NCBI GenBank assembly: GCA_030544215.1
Contig: JARZZO010000011.1
Span: 46,869,587-46,933,586 of the forward strand
DNA from: Zantedeschia hybrid cultivar
Taxonomy: Eukaryota; Streptophyta; Magnoliopsida; Alismatales; Araceae
Length of the DNA stretch: 64,000 nucleotides
Direction of reading: 5' to 3'
Part shown: piece after piece, positions 10,812 to 21,121 of the stretch
How positions within the stretch are numbered: position 1 is the first letter of the stretch
Layout: every line of letters starts with the position of its first letter
Translations under genes and position numbers: made by a program
Notes under the pieces: generated by a model
What the model saw: only the letters and a program-made list of their open reading frames with translations
What the model was told of the DNA's origin: nothing
Database searches by the model: none

Positions 10812-12283
10812 TTTTTTTCAAGGTCATCCCCGAGGTGGCCTAATCATCCGTATTTTTTTTTGTCTAATCGAACAATCTAAAAAATTTTAAAAATAAAAAT
10901 TGAGTCCAATGAACAGGAAAAAAACATACTTTTTTACTGTTAATTAGGCTCGATTTCTTATTTTTCATATTTATTTAGGTTATTCAAAATACAGCCGATT
11001 AAGACATAAAAAAATATATCTCTTTTAACTCTCTGCAATAACGGTGAATACGCACAGTCATTGCAACAAATATTATTACTCTCAAAGCAGCAAAAGGTGT
11101 CCAGTTGCTTTCTTATCTGACTTTGTATTCCATTTTAGTTTCTTTAGTGGGGCAATGAGGCTCTTGACCGGATTAATTAAACTCCATAAGAATTATTATT
11201 TTTTATCAAATTTCAATTGTCCACATGCATTGCTCTAACATGGGGTACCACATGGCCAGGTAGGGGAGGTGAATGCCTTTTCTTTCCCTGTGGCATACCC
11301 AAGAGAGGAACACAAGGCAGCGGTCACAGACTCGCAGGGTAAGTTGAAAACTTGAAGTATTCCACAGACACACCTGGCACCTGTGCTTTGCCAGCAATGC
11401 AAGAGGTGGGGGGGGGGGGGGGGGGCTCTCCCCTGCCTCTTCTTAGATTTGAGCTACACACTGCTGTAAAGCCTGTCCTTTTTTTCCTGTTTCCACCGCA
11501 AGGAAGACACCCCTCCCCCCTGTCCCACCCACAACTCCTCCCATATCATATTTCCTTAGTTGTCAAGAAATTTTTTTTATAGTGAGAGACACAATGTGAG
11601 GAGTTGGCTAGCCAAGTAACCAACACGCAACCACCCATACATCACTCTCCACTCTCTCCATCCATCTCTCTCTATCTCTAATTTAATTATATGCACTAAC
11701 ATGCATGGCAGCACTAGGACTTCTCTGAAATTAAGGTGGCAATTGAAAGCTTAAGCCGTGAAATTAGTGTTGTTAATGACCAACACATCGCTCCTACCCA
11801 TTAAATATTTATACGGCACACAAATGAACAATCCCCACTCCATATCCAAATGGACCCAATCACGGCACGGGTCCACCGGTCCTCGTCATCTTTCCTCTCT
11901 TTTCCTCCTCTAACTTTAAGCGTGCACTAATCTAATTTGATACTGCACCTAAATTAAAGAAAATTGAATTCCTTCTTTTATATATATATACACATTATAG
12001 CTTTGTTAGAAATTAGAATTGATCCCATGTTCTTTTGTTGGGAACATTACATTGTAACCAAAGCATCTGCTTGAGTTGTTGGAGGCATGGTTTCAACTAG
12101 GCTCACAACACGACATAGCATTCCTCTGTGATTCATAAGCCAAATTTGCACATGGACCTCGATGGAAACATTATTTCTTCTCAAGGCTATTTTCGTAAAT
12201 TTCAAATGACATTTCCGCCAAGTTTTAAGGAACCCATCTTCCCCCTACCTTCCTCAAGGCTCACCGGTAAGTATGGTAAACAG
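10250..12283 (+). other. Upstream region of the cyclin gene
   Basis: Contains a (TA)n microsatellite at about 10778-10807, a run of 18 G at 11408-11425 and pyrimidine-rich patches. GC content rises toward the gene. No other gene is recognised; frames at 11206-11582 are low complexity. Regulatory elements cannot be assigned with confidence. Confidence 0.5.
11408..11425 (+). repeat. Homopolymer of 18 G
   Basis: An unbroken G run about 0.94 kb upstream of the cyclin start codon. Such a run could form a G-quadruplex on the plus strand, but it is also prone to length error in assembly. Confidence 0.85.
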
Positions 12284-12307
12284 TATAGATAGATAGATAG
12301 ATATATG
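12284..12307 (+). promoter_or_regulatory. GATA-repeat / TATA-like region before the cyclin gene
   Basis: TATAGATAGATAG continues into GATATATG, about 60-80 bases before the start codon. A CA-rich leader (12333-12355) follows. It is the only TATA-like candidate close to the gene, and the start of transcription is not visible. Confidence 0.35.
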
Positions 12308-12364
12308 CCATAGCTTCGAAAGCTCTATCTCTCCACACGCACACACAAACACAGGCACTTGGCC

Positions 12365-14549
12365 ATGGCGGAGCTGGAGAACGCCCCCCACATGATGCCC
12401 AGGTTCGTGGGCTTTCTCTCCTCGCTGCTACAGCGGGCGGCGGAGTCCAACGATGTGTTGGCGCCGGGAGGAGCGGGGGGGGTCGGCCCGCCCCTCCACC
12501 ACCACCAGCAGCTGCAGAAGGTGACTGTGTTCCACGGGCTGACGAAGCCGGCCATCACGGTGCGGAGCTACCTGGAGCGCATCTTCACCTACGCCAACTG
12601 CAGCGCCTCCTGCTACGTCGTCGCCTACATCTACCTCGACCGCTTCTCCCAGCGGCAGCCCCTCGTCGCCCTCAACTCCCTCACCGTCCACCGCCTCCTC
12701 ATCACCAGCGTCATGGTCGCCGCCAAGTTCATGGACGACGTGTGAGTAGTGTGTCCTCTTAATTGGCTCGCGACTCAAATTTTCTTCCTTTTGTCGGGGA
12801 ATTTGACATCTCAATTAATTCCCTGGGTTACTGGGTGGCTTCTCCCAAAGATGAAGTCTTGGAATATTAGATTTGAGCAGATTGAGTGGTGAGTTTGATT
12901 AATCTCTTCTTCATGGGCATCACACAACAAGTTGAACCTCCTCCTCCTAGCTAGGTTACAGAGAATTGAGGGAGATCTGAGATGCTGTTGGGTCGACCTG
13001 CAATTTTTTTAACTTTAATTAATATATATGCTCCTCCTGGGTACCAATAAGTGTGGATAATTAAGTGATGTTCTTGGTAAAAAGAGGAGCATGCATCCCC
13101 TTTTCTCTTGTCACAGATCTGAGGAGTACTCATCAGGGGGACTGGGAATTCCCGATCACTTTTGTCATGTGGAGTGGTTCCCCAGCCTCCTCTCTTTTCC
13201 TTGAGGGTTATCTCTTCCTTCTACAACCAACCAACCAGGTTGTCCTGCTGGCACACGCCAACCATGGTGGCATCAATTACACAACACAGCTACCAGCCTT
13301 TACACCCCACCCCATTCCCTACCTCCTTTTTTTATTTTCCCCATCCTCTACTGTGGGCTTGCCAGCTAAGATGGGGGTGGGGTGTTGGGGTGTCTTGGAA
13401 GGTATTCCCTCCCACGTTGTTTCGCTACACTTGCACTAGCTGAAGTCACGATAATTTTGCATTTATAAACGTGGTATCCTCTCCCTTGAAGTCCATCGCA
13501 CTTATGGGCCGGGGTTCTTTTAATTTGGGGGCCTGCTTGCTTTCTACTCTCCCCCTTTCCTTCCCAATGTGAGTAAAGAAAAGAAGGCTCCTTTCTGATC
13601 TAAATGCTGGTCTTCTTTGGAAAGCACACAACTTATGCATTATCACTGGGGTCACTATAGCTGCGGGGGATGGTGGGGACAGTTTACTCCAGTGTTTCTT
13701 ATCATTAATCTCATTTTGTTTGCAGAATAAGTTATTATGTGGTATTTACTGACGGAATGATGTATACTAGAATAAGGAGTGTTTTGATTTGATAGTTTTG
13801 TGGAACCCGCTGACAGAATAAAAAAAATAAAAATTCTTGTGTTTAGAGTAGGATAGCTTATTCTCCGAATACGCTATTCTACACTAATATAAGTCATTTC
13901 GCTTGTCAAAGCTAAATTAAACTTATTCTTTTCCTATTATTCGCTCTTATTCTTTTTCTATTCTCTAAAAGGCGATTACAATGGCCTGCTGGATTTGGGG
14001 CTTAGTTAGGGTGGCGGACACTTTTGTCCTATTATTGTCTGGTCCTGGTCTGGTTTCCTTCTAATCTGAATGGAGTACAGCCCCTTAACCACCACCAGAA
14101 AACAAAAGAGAGAGAGGACTGCAGTATTTGAAGGCCTCAGAAACCATGCACCTAATTGTGGGTACTTGCTTACACACTAGAGGTTGGTATCTGTCTGAAA
14201 AAATAATTGGGAGAGCAAACAGGCAGAGAGAAAGAGAGAGGCATCTCCACTCGTGAGCTGAACTGTGTGCTGGGTCCGCTGTGTTGGTGTTTGCAGGTGC
14301 TACAACAACGCCTACTTCGCCAAGGTGGGGGGAATAAGCACGCTGGAGATGAACTTCCTGGAGAAGGACTTCCTGTTCGGGCTGGGGTTCCGGCTGCACG
14401 TGACGCCGGCCGCCTTCGACTCCTATTGTACCCTGCTGCAGAGGGAAATGTGCAAGGAGTGCCCTGCTTCTCCCCTCAGGCTCCACTGCTTCTTCTCCGA
14501 GGAGGAGCCCTCCGGCCACCAACAGCAGCAGAGGCAGCTGGCTGTCTGA
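12365..14549 (+). CDS. CYCU4-1: P/U-type cyclin (cyclin-P4/U4-like), two exons
   Basis: Exon 1 is 12365-12741 and exon 2 is 14297-14549, giving 209 residues. The start is the ATG in GGCCATGGCG, a strong plant context. The intron has GTGAGT at its 5' end and TTTGCAG at its 3' end, and splits a valine codon in phase 2. The cyclin box spans about residues 45-170: VTVFHGLTKPAITVRSYLER, then YIYLDRF, LNSLTVHRLLITSVMVAAKF and, across the junction, MDD..YNNAYFAKVGG; then EMNFLEKDFLFGLGF and the C-terminal end QLAV. Length and motifs fit the short plant P (also called U) cyclins related to yeast Pho80, which pair with CDKs; members are linked to phosphate or hormone signalling. Exon 1 is very GC-rich, as is common in monocot genes. 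The His-rich/Gly-rich insert at residues 31-44 is variable in the family. The subgroup (P4/U4) is from recalled motifs, so the symbol is tentative. Confidence 0.9.
12742..14296 (+). other. Intron of the cyclin gene
   Basis: A phase-2 GT-AG intron of 1,555 bases. It is AT-richer than the exons and holds a MITE at 13715-13970. Frames at 13065-13655 inside it have no cyclin similarity and are not exons that I can support. Confidence 0.85.
13715..13970. mobile_element. MITE in the cyclin intron, same family as the one at 57857
   Basis: The left end TTTGTTTGCAGAATAAGTTA matches, in reverse complement, the end of 57857-58119 at all but one base. Similarity continues along the length, with shared words TATACTAGAATAAG, TGTGG.ACCC.CT and CTATTCT. 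The right end is CTATTCTCTAAAA. Both copies are about 260 bp. The target duplication is unclear and the superfamily is not assigned. Confidence 0.6.
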
Positions 14550-15307
14550 GAGACGTGGACCCCAACCAGTAGATAGCAACATGCATGGGGGCACCCTCCC
14601 CCTTCATTTTTTTGTTCTGGCCTCCGGGCATCAGCTTGAACCATCCCACCTTGTGAATTCTTCGGCTGCTCCAAACCCAATCTTTCCTCGGATTTTAGAT
14701 ATATCTCTCCCTCTCCCTCTCTTTAATTTGGAGGTGAACTTTGTATACGTGCTGTCACTTATTCTCAGTGTTGGCATGGTCAGTCTCTTGGGATCTCTCA
14801 CTTGTGAACACCAATTTTTAAGTTCTGAACGGATATTAAATTTGATATAGGGACAAAAGTATTTAAAAAAATAACCGTACTTAAAGTTCAGATGTCTGAT
14901 CACAACATACGAAGGAAAGAATATTTGTCAAATTTCAAGCCTTGCGCTACTTTGAAATTTATAAATGAGATTCAAAACACGATTTTTTCTCATTTCTGTT
15001 CTTTGTATCAATTGTTTGAGAACCGGTTTTAATGAGATCGGCTTGAAGCATATGTCAAGAGGGATAGTTTTGAATCTTTGATGGCATGGCCATTGGAACA
15101 AAATTCTCAGTTCTTGTGGCCTGTAGACCTATTACTTCACTGCATGTAATAAAAGGAACAATCGAACATATGATATTTCACTGCCACATAGCAAGAGCAG
15201 TCTGCCTATAGCCTCCTTTTGGACCTCTAGATCTAGTATGAACAGAAAAACAGTTGAAAGAGAAATTAATAGAATGGGGTCAACCTTCAATAGCTGCAGA
15301 AGCTTTT
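14550..15307. other. 3' flank of the cyclin gene
   Basis: Starts with the presumed 3' UTR. AATAAA-like words (GTAATAAAAGG near 15148, ATTAAA near 14836) are possible polyadenylation signals but none is decisive. No further gene is seen; the frames at 14581-14903 are UTR shadows. Confidence 0.4.
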
Positions 15308-15563
15308 TGTTGGGTCCACTCGATGTTCAACTCAAAACTTAAGTGTTGAGTTGAAGTAGTCATACCATTATATATAGATGGGTGATTCCATGGAATATCT
15401 AATTTGGAACTATCCCTAACACGCCTCTGCATGTGCAGGCCGATATTAGGTAGTGACACATGGACATTAGGCACCATGACCGGACGTATTATATCCAGAA
15501 CACAAAGCCTGTTCTGATACCATTTAGAAGATTTTTGTTGGGCCCACTCAATGTTCAACTCAA
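15308..15563 (-). mobile_element. TRIM-like miniature LTR retrotransposon, 5' LTR truncated
   Basis: An LTR of 114 bp lies at 15308-15421; on the minus strand it reads TGTTAGGGATAG...GACCCAACA. A second copy of its end is at 15536-15563 (GTTGAACATTGAGTGGGCCC against GTTGAACATCGAGTGGACCC). The 114 bp between them carry a primer site TGGTATCAGAAC (minus, 15511-15522), close to the plant initiator-tRNA-Met primer site TGGTATCAGAGC. LTRs near 100 bp and an internal region near 100 bp without coding potential are the definition of TRIM elements. The 5' LTR is cut off by the junction at about 15564. Confidence 0.65.
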
Positions 15564-15603
15564 AGTATGCTTTTTAAATACCATTTAGAAGATTCTTCGA
15601 TTC

Positions 15604-17091
15604 TGTTGGAGCAATGCTGCAAGCCGCGCAGGTGCCCGGCCTCTAGCAGTATCTACGCAATTCTCTTTGCGATGGATCGTCCTCGCCTCCTCGCTCAATG
15701 CGGCGTTCGTGGATACGGTCTGGCTACGCGTAATCTGCCGCGACATGCGCATTCGGAAACTCCCATCGAACGAGAAGTGGAGCTATCGGGAGCCAGAGCA
15801 GATCCTCCAGGGAGCCGGCCTTGAGAGGTGCGCCCAGGAGAGAGAGAGGGCGGCTGCTAGGTCAGGGTTGTTGGCCCCCGACCTAGCAGCCGTTCTTTTA
15901 TAATAAGTGTTTTTACGGTTTGTCATAAAGACACACACTTATCCGAAATCCCATCAAATAATCCATCGACTTGAAAATCTTTTGCGTGTGACCCTCTAGG
16001 CCCAAATACCAGTCCAGTTAATGGCCTATTAAGCCCAGTAACTCTTTACGGGCCCACTTAACTAATTAATATCCTTATATTAATTAATCAGTCAAATTTA
16101 GTGTCCCACAGTAAATTCGGACGAGTTTTTTCCGATCATGTTGGATGCTAAGCAACATCACGTGATCCTGGATGGCATTGGAGTTATTGCAACCCTCTAT
16201 TGGAACCTTTTTGTCATCGGTTAGCGCGTAGACATAATCCTTCATCCGTGCAATGTTCTCGAATCAACCTAAGATATGGTTTACTGTTAAATCCTAGCCA
16301 GTCGAATCACTTGAATTAGATGCCGCTAATCTATATCGGATATCTGATACAGAGTCCTCCCTAGCCAGAGACTTAAGCGCATCATTCCCGGAACATTCTC
16401 TCTCATAATACCGAGAGCGGATGATCCCATATTGAACACACAATTACCTTCGAGGGCTTTTCTCTGAACTCGATCATTTGACTTATTAATAAACAATGGT
16501 TAGGGATTCGTTAGTCAAAGTCAAAGCTCAGAGACGTTCCAGCAAGGTATCTTTGGTGACTCAGGTCCAAAGATTATTTACGCAACCAAGACAAAAAAAT
16601 CGTACTGGTTAACAGTGAGATATATACCATCCAGCGATTCATGGTCGGATCAGTTCAGTGAACGCATTTCCCAATGAGCACCTACAGGTCCAGCATAGTG
16701 TCTCCACACAAGTGACTTATAGGATCAGTCACCCTCATCATATGAGCTGAACAAACCTGTACTAGTCTATCCGGATGTTTAATATTCTTCTCAAATATCC
16801 TCCGACTATGAACAATTAAGAACATGTGTTTATAAGTCTTCAGTCCTGTAATTATTATCTCATCATAATTCGAAGATTGTTGCACATATTCACGGACTTC
16901 ATCGTGATACGATAAACAAAGATCGAACTAATTACACACAATGAATTAATGTCATTATTTATTAATAAACTGAATAATACATAGTATCGTATTGACTTTC
17001 AGACTACCTAATACTAACATTATTGCCATTAAATTAATAAACTGAATAATACACAGTATCGGATTAGCTTGTACGGCATCCAATACTAACA
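15604..17091 (-). mobile_element. Copia-type LTR, 1,488 bp, second copy
   Basis: On the minus strand it starts TGTTAGTATTGGATG at 17091 and ends GCTCCAACA at 15604. It aligns with 1-1219 across most of its length. A TATAAAAG at 15895-15902 (minus) marks the U3/R border, and the GC-rich U5 (15604-15860) follows. Just outside its 3' end, GAATCTTCTAAATGGTAT repeats the primer-site region of the adjacent TRIM. The frames at 15567-15903 lie in U5 and are not genes. No internal coding region is attached. Confidence 0.75.
15895..15902 (-). promoter_or_regulatory. TATA box of the Copia LTR
   Basis: TATAAAAG on the minus strand, conserved in the copy at the window start, about 290 bases before the LTR 3' end. 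Confidence 0.5.
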
Positions 17092-17165
17092 AATCATCCC
17101 CCCGAGGAACTCAGTCAGTTGTGTACATATAGAGTTATGATCACATGACATTCGGGATTTAAACA
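17092..17165. other. Short spacer between the Copia LTR and the gypsy array
   Basis: About 75 bases of unassigned DNA. The last five bases before the array, CTACT (17166-17170), pair with CTACC at 35067-35071 as a 4-of-5 target duplication. Confidence 0.4.
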
Positions 17166-17170
17166 CTACT

Positions 17171-18040
17171 TGGAACGACCCGCGACCCTATAATCGAAAA
17201 CCCGATTACTAAATGGGTATCGAATCATTATCTACAAGTTCACACCCGGATCTCATACGACAAGTCTGTAGAAGTAAGCGTTAAACAAGGCTAAATATAA
17301 CAATCTTACGAACTTCAAGGAAAGTACAAGCGCGCAGGAAGAAAATTAATAATGTCCGTACATAGTCCAACAATAATTACATAGTCCAAAGAATTAAATA
17401 TGTACAGGCAGAAGCAAAGTACAACAACATCGGGGCATACCCCGAAACTGAGATAGCCGCTGGCCCGCACACCAAGGAGAACACCACACGCCGCCACTCG
17501 CCAAGAAGTCCACACCTAAAACCGTAGGGAGTGAGCCACACCAGAATTGAGCTCAGTAGGGATCATCCGATCCCCGCCTCCCACACACACACACAAGTGC
17601 AGTAATACAGAAAAGAAGGCAATTTGATTAGAGCAGTAAACACAGTTCCTAAATACTAATATGAGACATATGTATCTGTAATGCAACAGGCACAGTTCTA
17701 AGCAATTCAAGTAACCCAACTCAACACCACAATTCATAATCAAAGATCTGGCTAAACACTCAAACCACACTGTCGACCGCATACAAACGACGCCTTACAA
17801 CACCACCAACACCCACGCCTGTCCACCCCTACGATGTTTCGTGCACCGTATGGTGAGGCAGTGAGTCAAACTAGGACTAACTGGGACTAGTGAACCACCA
17901 TCGCCTAGTTACGTATGCACACAAGCAGTCTAGACCATTGTCCTATCGACCGGACTTCCCTTAACGCCAGACCTCGGCGCTTCAAGAGGGCCCTGGGGAC
18001 CGGCGAAACTCCCTCAAGCCGAAGCTATAGGGACTACCTG
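17171..18040 (-). repeat. LTR A of the array, left part
   Basis: Matches the first 870 bases of LTR B (28332 onward). It is interrupted after ACCTG at 18036-18040 by the nested element and resumes at 25027. The reading frames at 17315-17782 are LTR shadows. Confidence 0.85.
18036..18040. repeat. Target-site duplication, left copy (ACCTG)
   Basis: Identical to 25022-25026 on the other side of the nested element. Confidence 0.9.
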
Positions 18041-19424
18041 TGTAACGACCAGCCATCCTATGACCGGAGACCCGGTCACTAAATGGATGTCGGCCCATTA
18101 ACTGCGGGTTCACACCCGGATCTCACACAACACATCTGGAGGAGTAAGTGCTAAACAAGGCTAAATATAACAATCACACGGACTACAAAGGTAAGCAAGT
18201 GCGCAGGAAGGAAAATAACAATGTCCATATACAGTCCAACAATAATTACATGTCCAACAAATTAAATAAGTACAGGCAGAAAGAAAGTACAACAACATCG
18301 GGGCATACCTCGGAACAGAGACAGCTGCTGGTCCGCACACCAAGAAGGCACCACACGCCTCCACACGCCGCGAAGTCCACACTTGAAACCGCAGGGAGTG
18401 AGCCACACCAGAATTTGGCTCAGTAGGGATCATCCGATCCCCTGCCTCCCACTCACACACCCACAAGTGCAACAACAGGGATATATGGCAATTAAGCAAA
18501 GCAGTAAACATAGCACCCAAATCTGATATGAAACGTACGATAAGCAGTGTAGCAAGAACCATTCTAAGCAACCCGAAGAACCCAACACAGAGTCACGTCT
18601 CATAGCCAAAGTCCACGAAGCGACTGAACCACACTGTCGACCGAAGTCAAACGTCGCCTCCCAACACTACCACCACTGCTCACGCCTGTCCACCCGTATA
18701 GTGTTCCGGGGCACTGTAGGGTGAGGCAGTGAGTCAAACTAGGACTAGCTGGAACCAGTGTACCGCCACTGTCAGCTACGTGTGCACACAAGCAGTCTAG
18801 ACTACTGTCCTACCGTCCGGATTGCCTCCACGCTAGGCCTCAGCGCTTCAGGAGGGCCCTGGGGACCGGCGAACCCCCGTCAAGCCGAAGCTACAGGAAC
18901 TACCCACAACCCTAACCTCCCGGGTTGCGTCAGGCCAAAGGGCTAAGGGTACCACTCGTAACCTTGATCAAAGGTCACATCAGGCCCAGTGGCTATAGGG
19001 GTAAAACAACTCCACAACCAGCTCCACAGCAAGAAACGCGCCGGAAGCTGCCTCGACAAACAGGGAAACCCGACCCGCTGAGACCAAACAGCAACCCCTC
19101 GGATAGCACACCGGCTACTCCGGCCCGACGGGCTCAAGGTGGTCCTGTTTCCCTCAGCCAAAGGTAAACCACAACATGTACCCCTCCTCCCACCAGTACG
19201 GCACAATGCCTCACAGACACCATGGCCCTTTCCCCACCGGCCCATGGTGACAAATGTAAACCACAGTCATTCCGATCCACAGTTGTATAAGCACACACAC
19301 ACACATAACATGAAGTAATTCCACTCACACAGAAGTCCTCAGTCTCAGTGTACAACGTAAACCATGCATTTGAACCGCTCAACAGTGAAACACATGTTAA
19401 AACCAGCACTTAGACAGTTCTGTC

Positions 19425-19784
19425 TTGAATCGCGTCGACCGAGGTCGACGCCATTCAAGCCCCTCAGACAGGTTTATTTAATAGCCAGATTATTCCTTGA
19501 AACGCGTCGTCATAGGGAGTCGCCCTTTAAAATGCATCCACGTCCACAGATGCCATTCACATCGAAATCCCAGATTTACATACCCTCACTCGGGGTGATT
19601 TCCTGCCTAAATGGCGTCATGATGGCCCGACGTCCTTTCGAAAAGGCGTCGTCCATCCATGACGTCATTTAGCGCCAGAACCCCTATTTCGTGAAACCTT
19701 GAACAGGGAGGTTTCTGACCTAAAAGGCGTCGTACTGCCCTGATGTCCTTCTAAAAGGCGTCGACCAGGCACGACGCCGTTTAG
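19425..19784. repeat. Hairpin array, cluster 1
   Basis: A run of about seven imperfect palindromes of about 30-35 bp. The general form is AA(A/T)NGCGTCG, a 6-12 base centre, then CGACGCCNTTNA. The first, at 19425-19458, has 16-base arms with one mismatch and a 2-base centre (TTGAATCGCGTCGACC opposite GGTCGACGCCATTCAA). The last, at about 19751-19784, ends ACGACGCCGTTTAG. The arms are rich in CG dinucleotides. Confidence 0.8.
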
Positions 19785-20139
19785 CGCTAGAAACCTGGTC
19801 CCCTGGTTCGAACCGAGGGTTTCTCCCTTAACCCAAAACACCCCGAAAAGCCCCAAAACAAGAAGGGGAGGAAGAAGAATTCAACCACCACAAGCATGCT
19901 ACGAAACCATGATCACAAGCACCGCCATTCCCACAAGGAAACCCCCCTAAACATGCTCAATCTAGCCCAAACACGCCATGTCCCGCCAAAGAAAACACGA
20001 GCAATACATGCAAGGTTCGTCCCCCTACCGGTTATTAAACTCCTCCAAGCTCCTCGCCGCCGACCCGGCGCACCGCAGACCGCCGCCGGTACCCTCGAGG
20101 ACGCCGCCACTCCGCCGGGACGTCGGCCGCCGTCCGGAG

Positions 20140-20300
20140 AATGGAACGCCGCGAAGGAGGTGGTGGAGGTAGAGGTGAGAGGTAAGGAGGCTATGGAGTG
20201 ATGGAAGAGGAAGAAGAGGAAGGGAAGGGAGGAAGGAGGGCGGAGGGAGCGGAGAGGGCGAAGAGAGAGAGTGTGAAGACGAAAATGGGGGAAAGAAGGG
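20140..20300 (+). repeat. Homopurine tract in the LTR
   Basis: About 150 bases that are almost purely A and G on the plus strand, so CT-rich in the sense strand of the element. Equivalent tracts are at about 24420-24575, 26220-26390, 30420-30590 and 34555-34715. The place suits a transcribed leader. Confidence 0.7.
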
Positions 20301-20328
20301 GAGGCTCGCGGGGTCAATCTAAATCTAG

Positions 20329-20654
20329 TTAAAACGCGTCGATCGAGATAGACGCCAATCAGTCTGACAGGACAGCCGTACTGACAGCGCTCTGAAACGC
20401 GTCGCTAACCGCGGACGCCGTTCAGACGACAGGACAGGCCGTACTGACGACGCTCTGGCGCCGTACCCTGACATCGCAAATGTCGCAGTCTGAATCGCGT
20501 CGACCGAACTGGACGCCGTTCCGACAAAAGTGACAGGGGCCGTACTCTTGCGGCCCGAAACCCGCCCACGTGGCGCAACAGCAAGCAGACCTAAATGGCG
20601 TCCACACACCCTGACGCCTTTTGAAAGGCGTCGAGCAGTGCAGACATCATTCAG
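20329..20654. repeat. Hairpin array, cluster 2
   Basis: Four to five more units of the same form, for example AAACGCGTCGC...GGACGCCGTTCAGA near 20392-20428 and AAATGGCGTCC...GACGCCTTTT near 20593-20625. The same clusters recur at matching places in the other LTRs of this family. Confidence 0.8.
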
Positions 20655-20745
20655 TTTGAATTCTCAAGACCCCCTCCAGGGTCCAAACCAGGGGATCCGG
20701 TCCGAACCCGACCCGAAAACTGAACCCGAGACTTCAGTCCTTACA

Positions 20746-20760
20746 TTCTCCCCCCCTTAA
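20746..20760 (-). promoter_or_regulatory. Polypurine tract of the nested element
   Basis: On the minus strand, TTAAGGGGGGGAGAA directly precedes the 3' LTR start TGTAAGG. It primes plus-strand DNA synthesis in LTR elements. A perfect 7-bp hairpin lies a few bases further (20764-20781). Confidence 0.85.
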
Positions 20761-20763
20761 AAG

Positions 20764-20781
20764 AATTTCGCCCTCGAAATT
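20764..20781 (-). promoter_or_regulatory. Hairpin beside the polypurine tract
   Basis: AATTTCG and CGAAATT flank a CCCT centre (loop AGGG in element sense). It is kept at the same place in the array internal regions (26765-26782; 30943-30960 with one mismatch) and in the chromodomain element (61554-61571; degraded at 53851-53868). The function is unknown. Confidence 0.7.
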
Positions 20782-21121
20782 TGCAACCGCTCAACGCTCA
20801 ACTCGGCTAACCATCACATGCCGACACACCGATCACAACAATCATCCTCACCAATCACACACACAAGGCTCCACGTAACTAGTCAATCACATTCACACCA
20901 AGCTAACCAAGATTCTCGATTCTGACAAAAACCTGAAAGATCAAAATAGCCACACACTAGCAAGGCACATCTCGCACAACCGATTCTCCACCAGCCCAAA
21001 TATATAAAAGCACCACAAGAGTTCTCAACCACCTCTGAATAAGACAAGATAAAAGTGTTCATTTAGCCCAACCGCTCGAACTTCCACTAAGAGACGCAAC
21101 AGCACTCAACGTCTCGAACAC

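Larger units (their letters stand above)
18041..20745 (-). repeat. 3' LTR of the nested TR-GAG element
   Basis: 2,705 bp. In element sense it runs from 20745 (TGTAAGGACTG) to 18041. It contains two clusters of short hairpins (19425-19784 and 20329-20654), a homopurine tract (about 20150-20300) and a GC-rich block at about 20040-20150. The 101-codon plus-strand frame at 19896-20201 and the minus-strand frame at 19913-20317 are open in both LTR copies but eroded in the array LTRs, so I do not call them genes. Confidence 0.9.

Noticed and set aside
12428..12814. Minus-strand 128-residue frame over cyclin exon 1
   Set aside because: Shadow of the GC-rich exon. The plus strand carries the recognisable cyclin box and splice sites.
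13065..13655. Frames inside the cyclin intron as extra exons
   Set aside because: No cyclin similarity, and the join 12741/14297 already gives a complete, in-frame cyclin.
19896..20317. 101- and 134-residue overlapping frames in the nested LTRs
   Set aside because: Open in both LTR copies, but these are recent duplicates. The array LTRs show the frames broken, and no domain is recognisable.
19425..20654. CRISPR-like array
   Set aside because: The repeats are palindromic, of variable spacing, lie inside plant LTRs, and have no cas genes.
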